In this document: piece by piece, positions 52,580 through 61,379 of the stretch
How the letters are laid out: each line of letters opens with the position of its first letter
How positions within the stretch are numbered: the first letter of the stretch is position 1
DNA from: Streptosporangium sp. NBC_01495
Lineage (GTDB): Bacteria > Actinomycetota > Actinomycetes > Streptosporangiales > Streptosporangiaceae
Length of the DNA: 64,000 nt
Reading direction: 5' to 3'
NCBI RefSeq assembly: GCF_036250735.1
Contig: NZ_CP109430.1
Span: 5,208,001 to 5,272,000, forward strand
Translations under genes and position numbers: made by a program
Notes under the pieces: generated by a model
Database searches by the model: none
Seen by the model: the letters and a program-made list of their open reading frames with translations, nothing else
Told to the model about the DNA's origin: nothing

Positions 52580-53353
52580 CGGGTGCCCCTCTCCATCGAA
52601 GATCTTCACTGATGGCCAACCGTAGGAGGAGCTTCCAAGACGGCCAATGCTCATATGTCTTTGATTCATATGCGAAAGTCTCGCGACGACCTCTCCCTAT
52701 GGAGGTGCCCGGTGATGTGATCGCCGGCATCCGGGCGAAGCACCCGCGACGCCCGGCCTCGGGGACACGGGGTTCTCGTCGGAGTGCGGGGAAATCAAAA
52801 TGCCGGGAAATCGGAGCGACCGGGAAACGCGATGTTGCCTTGATGCGTTTGTAGCACTACGGTTGATTTTGTGACTGCCGGGTCGGCCTTGGGCCAACAG
52901 CGAGTAGGGCACCCGGCCGAGGCGTGAGCCCCGGGCGGGCCAGAGGCCCCCCTTTTCTTTCCTTCCGCGCGTTCGGCGCGACGTTTCTCCGTGGATTCCC
53001 CTCCCCAGGTCCCACCCATGGTTTCCATGTGCCGTGTGGCCTTCGCGTGTGGGGTTCCACGTGCCGTGTGGCTCCCGCCTGTGGTTTCCACGTTCCAGTG
53101 GCTTCCACGTTCCGCGTGATACCCACGTGCTCTCGCGGTGCCGGTCGTCGCCGGTCGCCGTGGCTTTCACGCCATTCATGAACCGGCCCCGGCGGTGAAT
53201 CGCCGACCCTGCCGGTTGTCCGGCGTGCCTTTCCTGATTTCCCGCACCACGGTCGCGGTCGCCCCGTGGTGATTTCGTCCTGCTCATCGGACGGTCCTTC
53301 GTCATGCCCGCGAACAATCGCGGGACCATCAATCCTGGAGAAGAAAACAGAGA
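52580..53353. other. 774-bp gene-poor region with degenerate repeats
   Basis: No convincing gene is found. An A+T-rich patch (52640-52690, with two CATATG boxes) serves the NmrA-like gene. 52780-52880 is a second A+T-rich patch. 53005-53110 is a cluster of degenerate repeats. The last 80 bp hold a ribosome site (GGAGAAG, 53337-53343) for the gene at 53354. Confidence 0.5.
53005..53110. repeat. Degenerate direct repeats around (g)tttccacgtgccgtgtggc
   Basis: Four to five imperfect copies of a ~20-42-bp unit (variants ccatgtgccgtgtggcc, ccacgtgccgtgtggct, tccacgttccagtggct, ccacgttccgcgtg) lie in tandem. Spacers are not unique and unit length varies, so this is not a CRISPR. Confidence 0.55.
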
Positions 53354-54181
53354 ATGCCGATCAATTTCAACCAGCAGATCATCGAGGAGTTCCGCGCCAA
53401 CGGCGGGCGGGTCGGCGGCCCCTTCGAGGGGGCCCGGCTGCTCCTGCTGACCACCGTCGGGGCGCGGTCCGGCGCCCGGCGCACGACCCCGCTCGGTTAC
53501 CTTCCCGACGGCGGCGAACGGGTCCTGGTCATCGCTTCGGCCGGTGGCGCGCCGAACCACCCGGCCTGGTTCCACAACCTGGTGGCCAATCCTCTCGTCA
53601 CGGTCGAGGACGGCATCTTCACCTACGAGGCGCGGGCCGTCGTCCTGGAGGGCGCCGAACGAGACCGCCTCTTCGCCCGCGCCGCCGAGGCCGACCCGGG
53701 GTGGGCCGACTACCAGGCCAAGACGACCCGTGTCATCCCGGTGGTCGCCCTCAAGCAGGCCGTGGACGGGCCGCCGAAAGCGTCGTCGGCGAGCGAGACT
53801 CTCAAGCTGATCCACGACATGTTCCGGCGGGAACTCTCCCTGATCCGCAAGGAGGTCACCGAGTCGGGTCCCGGACTGGGCGCCCAGCTACGGGTGAACT
53901 GCCTGACCCTCTGCCAGGGGCTGCACAACCATCACACCGGTGAGGACATCGCGATGTTCCCCTTCCTCGCCGGGCGCCATCCCGAACTCACCCCGACCCT
54001 GGAGCGGCTGGGCCGGGAACACGAGAAGATCGCGGTCCTCATCGAGGAGCTGCGGGAGGTCATCTCCGCCGAGGGCGCGGATCCCCCGCTGGTGCTTTCC
54101 GAGGTCGAGCGGCTCACGGACGAGCTCGAAAGGCATCTGACCTACGAGGAGGAGCAGCTGATCCCGATCCTCGACGCGTAG
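53354..54181 (+). CDS. Ddn-like F420-dependent nitroreductase fused to a hemerythrin domain
   Basis: A 275-residue two-domain protein. Residues 1-140 are a Ddn/DUF385-type split barrel (RLLLLTTVGARSGARRTTPL, ASAGGAPNHPAWFHNLVANP, PGWADYQAKTTRVIPVVAL) that in relatives binds deazaflavin F420. Residues ~150-275 are an HHE hemerythrin domain with H-HH-E and later His ligands (LIHDMF, LHNHHTGEDIAMFPFL, LGREHEKI, ERHLTYEEEQLIPIL), which binds a di-iron centre. The fusion suggests oxygen or nitric-oxide/peroxide chemistry coupled to F420. Clear GGAGAAG ribosome site. Confidence 0.88.
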   Translation: MPINFNQQIIEEFRANGGRVGGPFEGARLLLLTTVGARSGARRTTPLGYLPDGGERVLVIASAGGAPNHPAWFHNLVANPLVTVEDGIFTYEARAVVLEGAERDRLFARAAEADPGWADYQAKTTRVIPVVALKQAVDGPPKASSASETLKLIHDMFRRELSLIRKEVTESGPGLGAQLRVNCLTLCQGLHNHHTGEDIAMFPFLAGRHPELTPTLERLGREHEKIAVLIEELREVISAEGADPPLVLSEVERLTDELERHLTYEEEQLIPILDA

Positions 54182-54369
54182 GAGCCCCCCGCCCGCGTAC
54201 CGGTGACGGCCACTATCGCCGGTACGCCAGTCACGTGCCGGAGGAAGCGAGTGGCACGCACGCGCGCCCGCTGTTCCGGGTCCTTCGTCCCCTGTTGCTG
54301 ATTCGGCAAGTAATTTTGCCGAATTCCGAGGAGGGAGCGGACCATGTGCGGTGAACGGAGGTATCACAA

Positions 54370-56085
54370 ATGACCGTACAAGCGGAACAGACCGTGACCG
54401 CCACCCCCGCGGGTGCGGAACGGCGCTACGACGTCGTGGTCGTCGGCGGTGGCGCCGCCGGGTTGAGCGGGGCGCTGACCCTGGCCCGAGCACGGCGCTC
54501 GGTGCTGGTGATCGACGCGGGCCGGCCGCGCAACGCTCCGGCGTCCCATGTCCACTCCTACCTGACCCGCGACGGCGTGCCCCCCGCGGAGCTCGCGGCC
54601 CTGGGGCGCGCGGAGGTGACCGGCTACGGCGGCGAGATCGTCGAGGGTGAGGTCGTGGCGGCCGAGCGCCTGGACGCCGGGGGCTTCCGCGTCGTCCTCG
54701 AAGGCGGGTCCGCGGTCGTGGCGGACCGGTTGCTGGTGACCACCGGCCTGGTCGACGAGCTGCCCGAGGTGCCGGGCCTGGCGGAGCGCTGGGGGCGCGA
54801 GGTCCTGCACTGCCCGTACTGCCACGGCTGGGAGGTGCGCGACCAGGCGATCGGCGTCCTGGCCACCGGACCGCTCGCGGTCCACCAGGCCCTGCTGTGG
54901 CGGCAGTGGAGCGAGGACGTGACCCTCTTCCTGCACACCGCGCCCGAGGGTGGCGACTCCGGCGACTTCGGCGACGAGGAGTACGAGCGGTTGGCCGCCC
55001 GTGACATCGCCGTGGTGGACGGGCGGGTGACGGCGCTGGAGGTGGCGGACGACCGGCTCACCGGCGTACGCCTGGCCGACGGCCGGGTGATCTCCCGCCA
55101 GGCCCTCGTGGTGACCCCTCGCTTCACCGCCCGCTCCGGCGTCCTCACCGGCCTGGGCCTGGAGACGACCGACCAGGAGATGGGCGGACATGTGATCGGC
55201 AGCTACGTCGCCGCCGACCCGTCCGGGGCGACGGCGCTGCCCGGGGTGTGGGTGGCCGGAAACGTCACCGCCCTGACCGAGCAGGTCATCGGGGCCGCCG
55301 CCGCGGGCGGGCGGGCCGCTGCGGCGATCAACGCCGACCTGGTCGCCGAGGAGACCCGCCGGGCCGTCGCCGCCCGCCGCGACGGCGTTTCCGCCCGCGA
55401 CGCCGCCGGCCGGCACGACCACGCGCACGCAGACCCCCGGGAGGGCGCCCCGGCGGACGCCCCCGTCTCGGACGAGGAGTTCTGGGACCGCCGCTACGGT
55501 GGAAGCGACCGGATCTGGAGCGGGAACCCCAACACCATCCTGGTCCGCGAGATCACCGGCGTGGAGCCGGGCACCGCCCTGGACCTGGGATGCGGTGAGG
55601 GAGCCGACGCGATCTGGCTCGCGCGGCGGGGATGGCGTGTCACCGCGACCGACATCTCCGGCGTCGCCCTCGACCGCGCGGCCCGGCACGCGGCGGCGGC
55701 GGACGTCGCCGACCGGATCGACTGGCAGCGGCACGACCTGGGAGCGTCCTTCCCCGACGGCGTCTTCGATCTCGTCTCCGCCCATTTCCTGCACTCCCTC
55801 GGCGACATGCCACGCGAGAAGATCCTGCGGACCGCCGCCTCGGCGGTCGCGCCCGGCGGGGTGCTCCTCGTGGTCGGGCACGCGGGGTTCCCCTCCTGGG
55901 AGCGGAATCCCCATCCCGGCGTGCACCTCCCCACCCCGGAGGAGGTCCTCGAGTCCCTTGCGCTCCCGAACGGGGAGTGGGAGGTGCTGCTCTGCGAGGA
56001 ACACGAGCGGATCCAGAACGACCCCGAGGGACGGCCCACCACCCGCACGGACAACGCCCTCAAGGTCCGGCGCCTGAACGGCTGA
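54370..56085 (+). CDS. Thioredoxin-reductase-like FAD oxidoreductase fused to a SAM methyltransferase
   Basis: A 571-residue fusion. Residues ~15-330 are an FAD/NAD(P) TrxR-like module: YDVVVVGGGAAGLSGALTLA, the redox CxxC in EVLHCPYCHGWEVRD, VWVAGNVTALTEQVIGAAAA. Its CPYCHGWE motif resembles dithiol oxidases of the GliT/HlmI type more than housekeeping TrxB. After an Ala/Arg/His linker (~345-375), residues 380-571 form a class I methyltransferase (FWDRRYGGSDRIWSGNPN, GTALDLGCGEGADAIWLARR, ATDISGVALDRA, FDLVSAHFLHS). The combination suggests oxidation and methylation of small thiols. Monocistronic with AGGTAT-region start. Confidence 0.85.
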   Translation: MTVQAEQTVTATPAGAERRYDVVVVGGGAAGLSGALTLARARRSVLVIDAGRPRNAPASHVHSYLTRDGVPPAELAALGRAEVTGYGGEIVEGEVVAAERLDAGGFRVVLEGGSAVVADRLLVTTGLVDELPEVPGLAERWGREVLHCPYCHGWEVRDQAIGVLATGPLAVHQALLWRQWSEDVTLFLHTAPEGGDSGDFGDEEYERLAARDIAVVDGRVTALEVADDRLTGVRLADGRVISRQALVVTPRFTARSGVLTGLGLETTDQEMGGHVIGSYVAADPSGATALPGVWVAGNVTALTEQVIGAAAAGGRAAAAINADLVAEETRRAVAARRDGVSARDAAGRHDHAHADPREGAPADAPVSDEEFWDRRYGGSDRIWSGNPNTILVREITGVEPGTALDLGCGEGADAIWLARRGWRVTATDISGVALDRAARHAAAADVADRIDWQRHDLGASFPDGVFDLVSAHFLHSLGDMPREKILRTAASAVAPGGVLLVVGHAGFPSWERNPHPGVHLPTPEEVLESLALPNGEWEVLLCEEHERIQNDPEGRPTTRTDNALKVRRLNG

Positions 56086-56188
56086 ACGACACCGGGTCCC
56101 GTACGGTGACGTGCCCTGGGGCGGCCCGGCGAGCCGCCTGGCCTGGGAAGGCTCGGGCGGTGGGTCGCGGCGCCCTCTCTCGCCCGGG

Positions 56189-57754
56189 TCAGCGGGCCAC
56201 GGCGCCGCTTTCCCGGGTTTCCGGCAGGTCCAGGCTGTCCCGGAGCCTGGTCGGCTTGAGGAAGAGCGCGGCGACGACACCCACCGCGGCGATCGCGGCG
56301 GAGATCAGGAAGATGTGTCCCGTGGCGTCGCCGTACGCCACGCGCACGACGGTCCTCGCGGCTTCGGGCAGCGCCTGGATGTTGAGGGTGCTGCCCCCCG
56401 AGCCGGACGGCTGGATGCCCGCCTTCTGGAAGCCCTCGGCGATGCCGGTGGCCACCCTGTTGGCCAGGACCGCGCCCAGGACCGAGACCCCGATCGTGCC
56501 GCCCAGCGAGCGGAAGAAGGTGATCGCGCCGCTGGCGGCGCCCAGCTCCCGCAGCGGGACGACGTTCTGGATGACCAGCACCAGGTTCTGCATGGACATG
56601 CCGACACCGATGCCGACCAGCAGCATCCCGGCCGACACGAGCAGCAGCGAGGTCTCGTGGTCGATCACGGACAGGCCGAGGAAGCCGACGGTGAGCACGA
56701 CGGAACCCGCCACGATGTACGGCTTGACGCTGCCGCTCCTGGACACGAGCGCACCGGAGACCGCCGAGGACAGCAGCACGCCGAGCATCAGCGGGATGGT
56801 CAGCAGCCCGGCCTCGGTGGGGCTGTAGCCCCGGCCGATCTGGAAGTACTGGCCCAGGAAGACCGATCCGCCGAACATCGCCATGCCCACCGCGAGGCTG
56901 GCCAGGATGGCCAGGGCGGGGTCGCGCATGCGGACGATGTGCAGCGGCACGATCGGCTCCTTGACCCGAGACTCCACCCACACCGCGACGGCCAGGATCA
57001 CGATCCCGCCGCCGACCATGGCCGCGGTCTGCCAGGAGATCCAGTCGAAGGAGTTGCCGACGAAGGTGATCCAGATGAGCAGGACGCTCACGCCCGCGGC
57101 GATCAGTGTGGCGCCCGCGTAGTCGACCTTGGTGTCCGGCTGCCGGACCGTGACCACGTGGAGCGTCTTGTGCAGCAGGAGGAAGGCGACGGCCGTGAAC
57201 GGCACGGCGATGAAGAAGCACCAGCGCCAGCCCAGCCACGAGGTGTCGGCGATCAGGCCGCCGAGGAGCGGGCCCGCCACGGTGGCCACGGCCATCACGG
57301 CGCCGAGGTAGCCGTTGTAGCGTCCCCGCTCCTTGGGGCTGATCATCGCGGCGATGACGACCTGGACCAGGACCTGCAGGGCTCCCATGCCGAGGCCCTG
57401 GATGGCGCGGAAGGCGATGAGCTGGCCGGTGTTCTGCGCGAATCCGCAGGCCAGCGAGCTGAGCATGAAAATGACGATGGAGATCTGGATGAGCAGTTTC
57501 TTGCTGAACAGGTCGGCCAGCTTGCCCCAGACCGGGGTGGACGCGGTCGCGGCGAGCAGCGACGCGGTGACCACCCATGTGTACTGGGACTGGGTGCCGT
57601 CGAGCGCGCCGATGATCTCCGGCAGCGCCACCGACACGATCGTGGCGCTGATCATCGCCACGAACAGGGCGAGCAGCAGGCCGCTCAGCGCTTCGAGAAT
57701 CTCGCGATGGCTCATCGGCTCCGCGCCGGGTGGCGCGACCGCTTGTGTGCTCAC
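56189..57754 (-). CDS. DHA2/EmrB-QacA-type drug exporter (MFS)
   Basis: A 521-residue, 14-helix major facilitator. Motif A-like region TPVWGKLADLFSKKLLIQI, motif C-like GPLLGGLIADTSWLGWRWCF, and the late loop ANRVATGIAEGFQKAG are characteristic of DHA2 proteins. The GTG at 57754 has an excellent Shine-Dalgarno (GGAGG, 6 nt) and is preferred over the ATG at 57781. It is divergent from a TetR gene, with two TGCCCA-N-TGGGCA-type sites between, so expression is probably drug-inducible through it. Confidence 0.92.
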   Translation of the reverse strand: MSTQAVAPPGAEPMSHREILEALSGLLLALFVAMISATIVSVALPEIIGALDGTQSQYTWVVTASLLAATASTPVWGKLADLFSKKLLIQISIVIFMLSSLACGFAQNTGQLIAFRAIQGLGMGALQVLVQVVIAAMISPKERGRYNGYLGAVMAVATVAGPLLGGLIADTSWLGWRWCFFIAVPFTAVAFLLLHKTLHVVTVRQPDTKVDYAGATLIAAGVSVLLIWITFVGNSFDWISWQTAAMVGGGIVILAVAVWVESRVKEPIVPLHIVRMRDPALAILASLAVGMAMFGGSVFLGQYFQIGRGYSPTEAGLLTIPLMLGVLLSSAVSGALVSRSGSVKPYIVAGSVVLTVGFLGLSVIDHETSLLLVSAGMLLVGIGVGMSMQNLVLVIQNVVPLRELGAASGAITFFRSLGGTIGVSVLGAVLANRVATGIAEGFQKAGIQPSGSGGSTLNIQALPEAARTVVRVAYGDATGHIFLISAAIAAVGVVAALFLKPTRLRDSLDLPETRESGAVAR

Positions 57755-57806
57755 GCACAACCTCCGAATAAATACCAGCAATTAGGACAGACCGTGACAA
57801 CATACA

Positions 57807-57836
57807 TGCCCACTGGGCAAGTTTGCGCATTGGGCA
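57807..57836. promoter_or_regulatory. Paired 13-bp TetR operators
   Basis: TGCCCACTGGGCA (57807-57819, perfect palindrome) and TGCGCATTGGGCA (57824-57836, one mismatch) have centres 17 bp apart in the 112-bp gap between the exporter and TetR genes. They are ideally placed for cooperative binding of the TetR protein and repression of both genes. Confidence 0.7.
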
Positions 57837-57866
57837 CACTTAGCCGGGCAGTAGGCTGTTCACGTC

Positions 57867-58499
57867 ATGCAGATCACAGCGGGGTTGCGCGAGCGCAAGA
57901 AGGCCGAGACGCGGCAGGCGGTCCACGAGGCCGCCCTACGGCTGACCGCCGAGCACGGCCTGGAGCACGTCACCGTCGAGGCCATCGCCGACGCCGCCAA
58001 CATCTCGCGGCGGACCTTCTCCAACTACTTCGCCAGCAAGGAGGACGCCCTGCTCTACGGCGACGAGCAGCGCATCCGCCTCCTGGTCGAGCGGATCCGC
58101 ACCCGCCCCGCCGAGGAGTCGGCCTGGCGGGCACTGCACGGGGCCGTCCGGGACTCCTACGGTGAGGTGGGCGGGCCGGAGAGAGAGTGGGCGATCCGCG
58201 CCAGGCTCGCCAAGAGGCACCCCTCGCTCCTGGCCAGGCAACTGGCCAGCCACGCCAACCTCGAACGCGAGCTCGCCCAGGTCATCGCCGAACGCGGCGA
58301 CTGCGGCGACGACGGCGACGACGGCGCTGCCACACGCCCCCGGGTGATGGCCGCGGCCTTCCTGGTCGCGATGCGCATCGCCACGCACATGTGGACCGAC
58401 GAGCAGGAGTCCCGTCCCCTGGTCGAGATCATGGACGACGTCCTCGACGAGATGGCCCGCCCCTTCGACATGGACCCGCCCACCCGGCGGGACGGCTGA
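57867..58499 (+). CDS. TetR-family regulator of the drug exporter
   Basis: A 210-residue TetR protein. DNA-binding domain: RERKKAETRQAVHEAALRLT, VEAIADAANISRRTFSNYFA, SKEDALLYGDEQRIR. The NISRRTFSNYF recognition helix is the type linked to TGCCCA-like sites in actinomycete drug-pump regulators. A short Gly-Asp insertion (GDCGDDGDDGAA) lies at about residue 145-157. It is divergent from the DHA2 exporter and likely autoregulated. Confidence 0.9.
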   Translation: MQITAGLRERKKAETRQAVHEAALRLTAEHGLEHVTVEAIADAANISRRTFSNYFASKEDALLYGDEQRIRLLVERIRTRPAEESAWRALHGAVRDSYGEVGGPEREWAIRARLAKRHPSLLARQLASHANLERELAQVIAERGDCGDDGDDGAATRPRVMAAAFLVAMRIATHMWTDEQESRPLVEIMDDVLDEMARPFDMDPPTRRDG

Positions 58500-58618
58500 C
58501 ACCACCGACACCGCCGATCATGACAATTCGGCTGAACGACCACGGCCGATGCCGGGCACCGCGAGCCGGCCATCCCCCTCGTCCCCTGGACCGGACGCGT
58601 CCGGTCCAGGGGACGAGG

Positions 58619-59005
58619 TCACGCGAAGATCATCTGGGCGAGGGCGAGTCCGGCGAACACCGCCCCCAGAGCGGCGACGATCGAGGCGACGACGTTGGCC
58701 GCGGCGAAGAGGAGCGCGCCGCTCTCGGCCAGCCGCAGCGTCTCGTAGGAGAACGTCGAGTACGTGGTCAATGCCCCGCAGAAACCGGTGCCGAGCAGCA
58801 GGTACACGCCGGTGCCCACCGCCCCCGACAGCGCCGCCCCGGTCAGGGCGCCCAGGATCAGCGAGCCGATCACGTTGACGGCGAGGGTGCCCCAGGGGAA
58901 GACCGTGTCATGGCGGGCCTGCACTGCCCGGTCGGTCAGATAGCGCAGCGGCGCCCCGACGGCACCGCCGAGCAGCACCGCGAGCCAGCCCTGCGGCCCG
59001 CTCAC
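58619..59005 (-). CDS. crcB: Fluoride channel CrcB/Fluc (copy 1)
   Basis: A 128-residue, four-helix protein with the Fluc signature: [31 protein letters not shown] (conserved Asn) and [17 protein letters not shown] (central sodium site and Phe-box). Fluc proteins are dual-topology dimers exporting fluoride. Actinomycetes often carry two different genes that form heterodimers; the second is at 59337-59876, and this copy is coupled to it through the DUF190 gene (4-bp overlap). Confidence 0.93.
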   Translation of the reverse strand: MSGPQGWLAVLLGGAVGAPLRYLTDRAVQARHDTVFPWGTLAVNVIGSLILGALTGAALSGAVGTGVYLLLGTGFCGALTTYSTFSYETLRLAESGALLFAAANVVASIVAALGAVFAGLALAQMIFA

Positions 59006-59340
59006 GTCGGCGACCCGCCCCGGTGAACGACCTCGACCTCGTCCAGGATGGCCAGCCCTTCGGCGGGGAGGTCGTCCAGCCGCGGCAGGAAGGCGCGGAT
59101 CCGCTCCTCGGTGTCGATGATCGTGACAACCACCGGCAGGTGGTCGGCCATCGACAGCAGACGGGTGGTGTGCACCGTCGAGGTGGCGCCGAAGCCCTCG
59201 ACGCCACGGAAGACGGACGCCCCGGCCAGCCCCGCGGCGTGGGCGCGGTGCACGATCTCGGTGTACAGGGGTCGGTGGCGCCAGGTGTCGGTGTCGTCGA
59301 CGAAGACCGTCAACCTCAGTGCCCGTCCGGCTGGAATCAT
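59002..59340 (-). CDS. DUF190 protein, fluoride-cluster member
   Basis: A 112-residue ferredoxin-like-fold protein: [82 protein letters not shown]190 is PII-like and is regularly found between the two crcB genes of actinomycetes. Its role is unknown; it may regulate or gate the channel. It overlaps both flanking crcB genes by 4 bp. Confidence 0.88.
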   Translation of the reverse strand: MIPAGRALRLTVFVDDTDTWRHRPLYTEIVHRAHAAGLAGASVFRGVEGFGATSTVHTTRLLSMADHLPVVVTIIDTEERIRAFLPRLDDLPAEGLAILDEVEVVHRGGSPT

Positions 59341-59876
59341 CGCGCTCTCCTCCCCGTTCTCGCCCTTCTCGCCGTTCTCCTCGTTCTCGCCAGGAACCCG
59401 CGGGTGGTCCACGTGCCGGCCGTCACCGCGGCCAGGGCCGCCACGACCGTCGCCGCCAGATAGCCGAGCGCCAGGCCGATCCGGCCACCGGAGACCAGGC
59501 GCTCGATGTCCAGGCAGTAGGTGGAGAAGGTGGTGAAGCCGCCCAGCACGCCGGTGGCCAGGAACGGCCGCATCCAGGCCGGCGCCGTCCACGCCTCGGT
59601 GAGCGCGACCAGGAGGACCCCGATCAGCAGGCAACCTGCCACGTTCACCCCCAGCGTGGTCCACGGGAAGGACCCGGCCCCGGTCGGCCACAGCAGGGCG
59701 GCGCCGTAGCGGGCACCCGTACCGATCGCGCCACCGGCGGCGATCACCGCCAGGACGGCGTGGTGCGAACGACGCGGCGTGCCACGCCCGCGCGCGGCGG
59801 GCGGATCGGCGTCGAGATCGATGTCGGGGTCGACGGGCTCGGTCGCCACCGTGAACCTCACCTGGTCCGGACGCAT
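59337..59876 (-). CDS. crcB: Fluoride channel CrcB/Fluc (copy 2)
   Basis: A 179-residue Fluc protein with a longer charged N-terminus (about 40 residues, rich in Asp/Pro/Arg) and C-terminal Arg tail. Core motifs: [35 protein letters not shown] and [15 protein letters not shown]. It is the first gene of the crcB-DUF190-crcB operon. I looked for a fluoride riboswitch in the 317-bp upstream gap and found no convincing match. The inverted repeat GGATCCCACCGAT / ATCGG-GATTCC at about 59994-60017 (minus strand) may be a hairpin or operator. Confidence 0.9.
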   Translation of the reverse strand: MRPDQVRFTVATEPVDPDIDLDADPPAARGRGTPRRSHHAVLAVIAAGGAIGTGARYGAALLWPTGAGSFPWTTLGVNVAGCLLIGVLLVALTEAWTAPAWMRPFLATGVLGGFTTFSTYCLDIERLVSGGRIGLALGYLAATVVAALAAVTAGTWTTRGFLARTRRTARRARTGRRAR

Positions 59877-60193
59877 GCCTCTCCCTACACGTGGTGGACG
59901 CCCGGCCTGGCTGCGCGGGCACGACCTGTCACGGGTAGGGACCGTTGGCGGCAGCGGGTGCCGCGGTTGGGAGCGGCGGGCCCCACCGCCGCGGAATCCC
60001 GATATCGGTGGGATCCTCGCCTCTCAGCCTAGCGCGGCCGTTTCACGATCACCCGTACGCCCACTCTCCGAGGCCCGTGGTCGCGGGACTCGAATATCGC
60101 CGGGAGCCCCACCGGCCCCGCCCCCGGTTCCGAAGATCCGATGCAGGCGCCCAGGCCGGACCGTCGCCCTTGGGATCGACCTAGAGTGAGGGC

Positions 60194-61177
60194 ATGGATC
60201 CGAAGCCGCAGGTGAGCACGGTCGGTCTGGTGCTTCATCCGACCAAGCAGGTGGACCGGTCGATCAACACGATCGTCGAGACCTCCCGGCGCCGCGCTTC
60301 TCGACTGCTCGCCCGCGAAATCGACCGGGACCGCGTACCGGCCGAGGTCGAGGTCGTCCCCGAGGCTCGGTTCGTGGCCGAAGCGGACGGTCTCATCGCC
60401 CTGGGCGGCGACGGCACGATTCTGGGGGCGATGCGGCTGATGATCGGCCGGCCCGTACCCGTGCTCGGAGTCAACCACGGCAACCTGGGTTTCCTCGCCG
60501 AGGTTCACCCGACTCAGCTGCCCTCGGCGCTGGCGCGGCTGACGGCCGGCGACTTCACCATCGAGCAGTACGCGGCCCTGCGGGTGGACGCCGACAAGAC
60601 GCGGCTGGCGACCAGGTCCGGCTTCAACGACCTGGTGCTGGGCCGGTCGTCCCGCGCCGGGGCCGTCTCCCTCGATCTGGCCGTCAACGGTCTCCAATAC
60701 GGCTACTACCGGGCCGACGCCGTGGTCGTCTCGACCCCCACCGGTTCCACCGCCTACAACTACGCGGCCGGCGGCCCGATCCTGTCTCCGTCGTCCAGCG
60801 CTCTGGTCATCACCCCGGTCGCCCCCATGTCCGGCATCAGCCGGCCGGTCGTGCTGGGCGCGGCCGATCACGTCCGGCTCACCGTGGCGGCCGACAGCGC
60901 GCCCGTCACCGCCGACATCGACGGAACCCCGGCCGGCGAACTCGGGCACGGCGAGGGGGTGAGCGTCACCCTGCGCGCCGAGGCCGGGCAGGTGGTGAGG
61001 CTCTCCGCGGGCGAACACACCAACCGCAGCCGGGTCAAGCTCAGCCTGCTCGACCTGCCCCTGCGCCCGGATCAGCTGTTGGAACTGATTCCCCCCGAGC
61101 TGCGCCGCAGGGCCGAGGTCGCAACCGACGGCCGTCAGGCCACCGCACCACCCGACGACCCGACACCCTCTGCTTGA
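60194..61177 (+). CDS. nadK: NAD kinase
   Basis: A 327-residue ATP-NAD kinase that makes NADP. Conserved segments: VGLVLHPTKQVDRSINTI, GGDGT in IALGGDGTILGAM, NHGNLGFLAEVHP, and the glycine-rich TPTGSTAYNYAAGGPIL with the substrate-binding residues. About 30 extra C-terminal residues (Pro/Asp-rich) are not conserved. ATG preceded by GTGAGGG. The left neighbour crcB operon is divergent; the 317-bp gap holds no other gene. Confidence 0.92.
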   Translation: MDPKPQVSTVGLVLHPTKQVDRSINTIVETSRRRASRLLAREIDRDRVPAEVEVVPEARFVAEADGLIALGGDGTILGAMRLMIGRPVPVLGVNHGNLGFLAEVHPTQLPSALARLTAGDFTIEQYAALRVDADKTRLATRSGFNDLVLGRSSRAGAVSLDLAVNGLQYGYYRADAVVVSTPTGSTAYNYAAGGPILSPSSSALVITPVAPMSGISRPVVLGAADHVRLTVAADSAPVTADIDGTPAGELGHGEGVSVTLRAEAGQVVRLSAGEHTNRSRVKLSLLDLPLRPDQLLELIPPELRRRAEVATDGRQATAPPDDPTPSA

Positions 61178-61379
61178 CCGCCGAACGGCCCGGTCCACCA
61201 CCAACCGGCCATGCGGCGAGCCGGTAGCGGACTCATCGATGTGCGCGGGCGCGTACAGAGCCAAGGGGGCGGCGGCCGCGACGGCCGCGATGTGGGCCCA
61301 CCACACGTCGATACGCTGGGTGATCGGTCCGCGCTGGCGTCGAGCCCGGCCGGCCACGACAGGCTGACCTGACAGCGCA

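Noticed and set aside
53005..53110. Possible CRISPR array
   Set aside because: Repeat units vary in length and sequence and there are no unique, similar-length spacers; no cas genes nearby.
55494..57839. 781-codon minus-strand ORF
   Set aside because: Out-of-frame reading of the exporter gene and antisense of the fusion gene; the real exporter frame is 56189-57754.
59877..60193. Fluoride riboswitch upstream of crcB
   Set aside because: AACCGC-like pieces occur but the GAUGG and CUGAU parts of the conserved core are not found in the right order.
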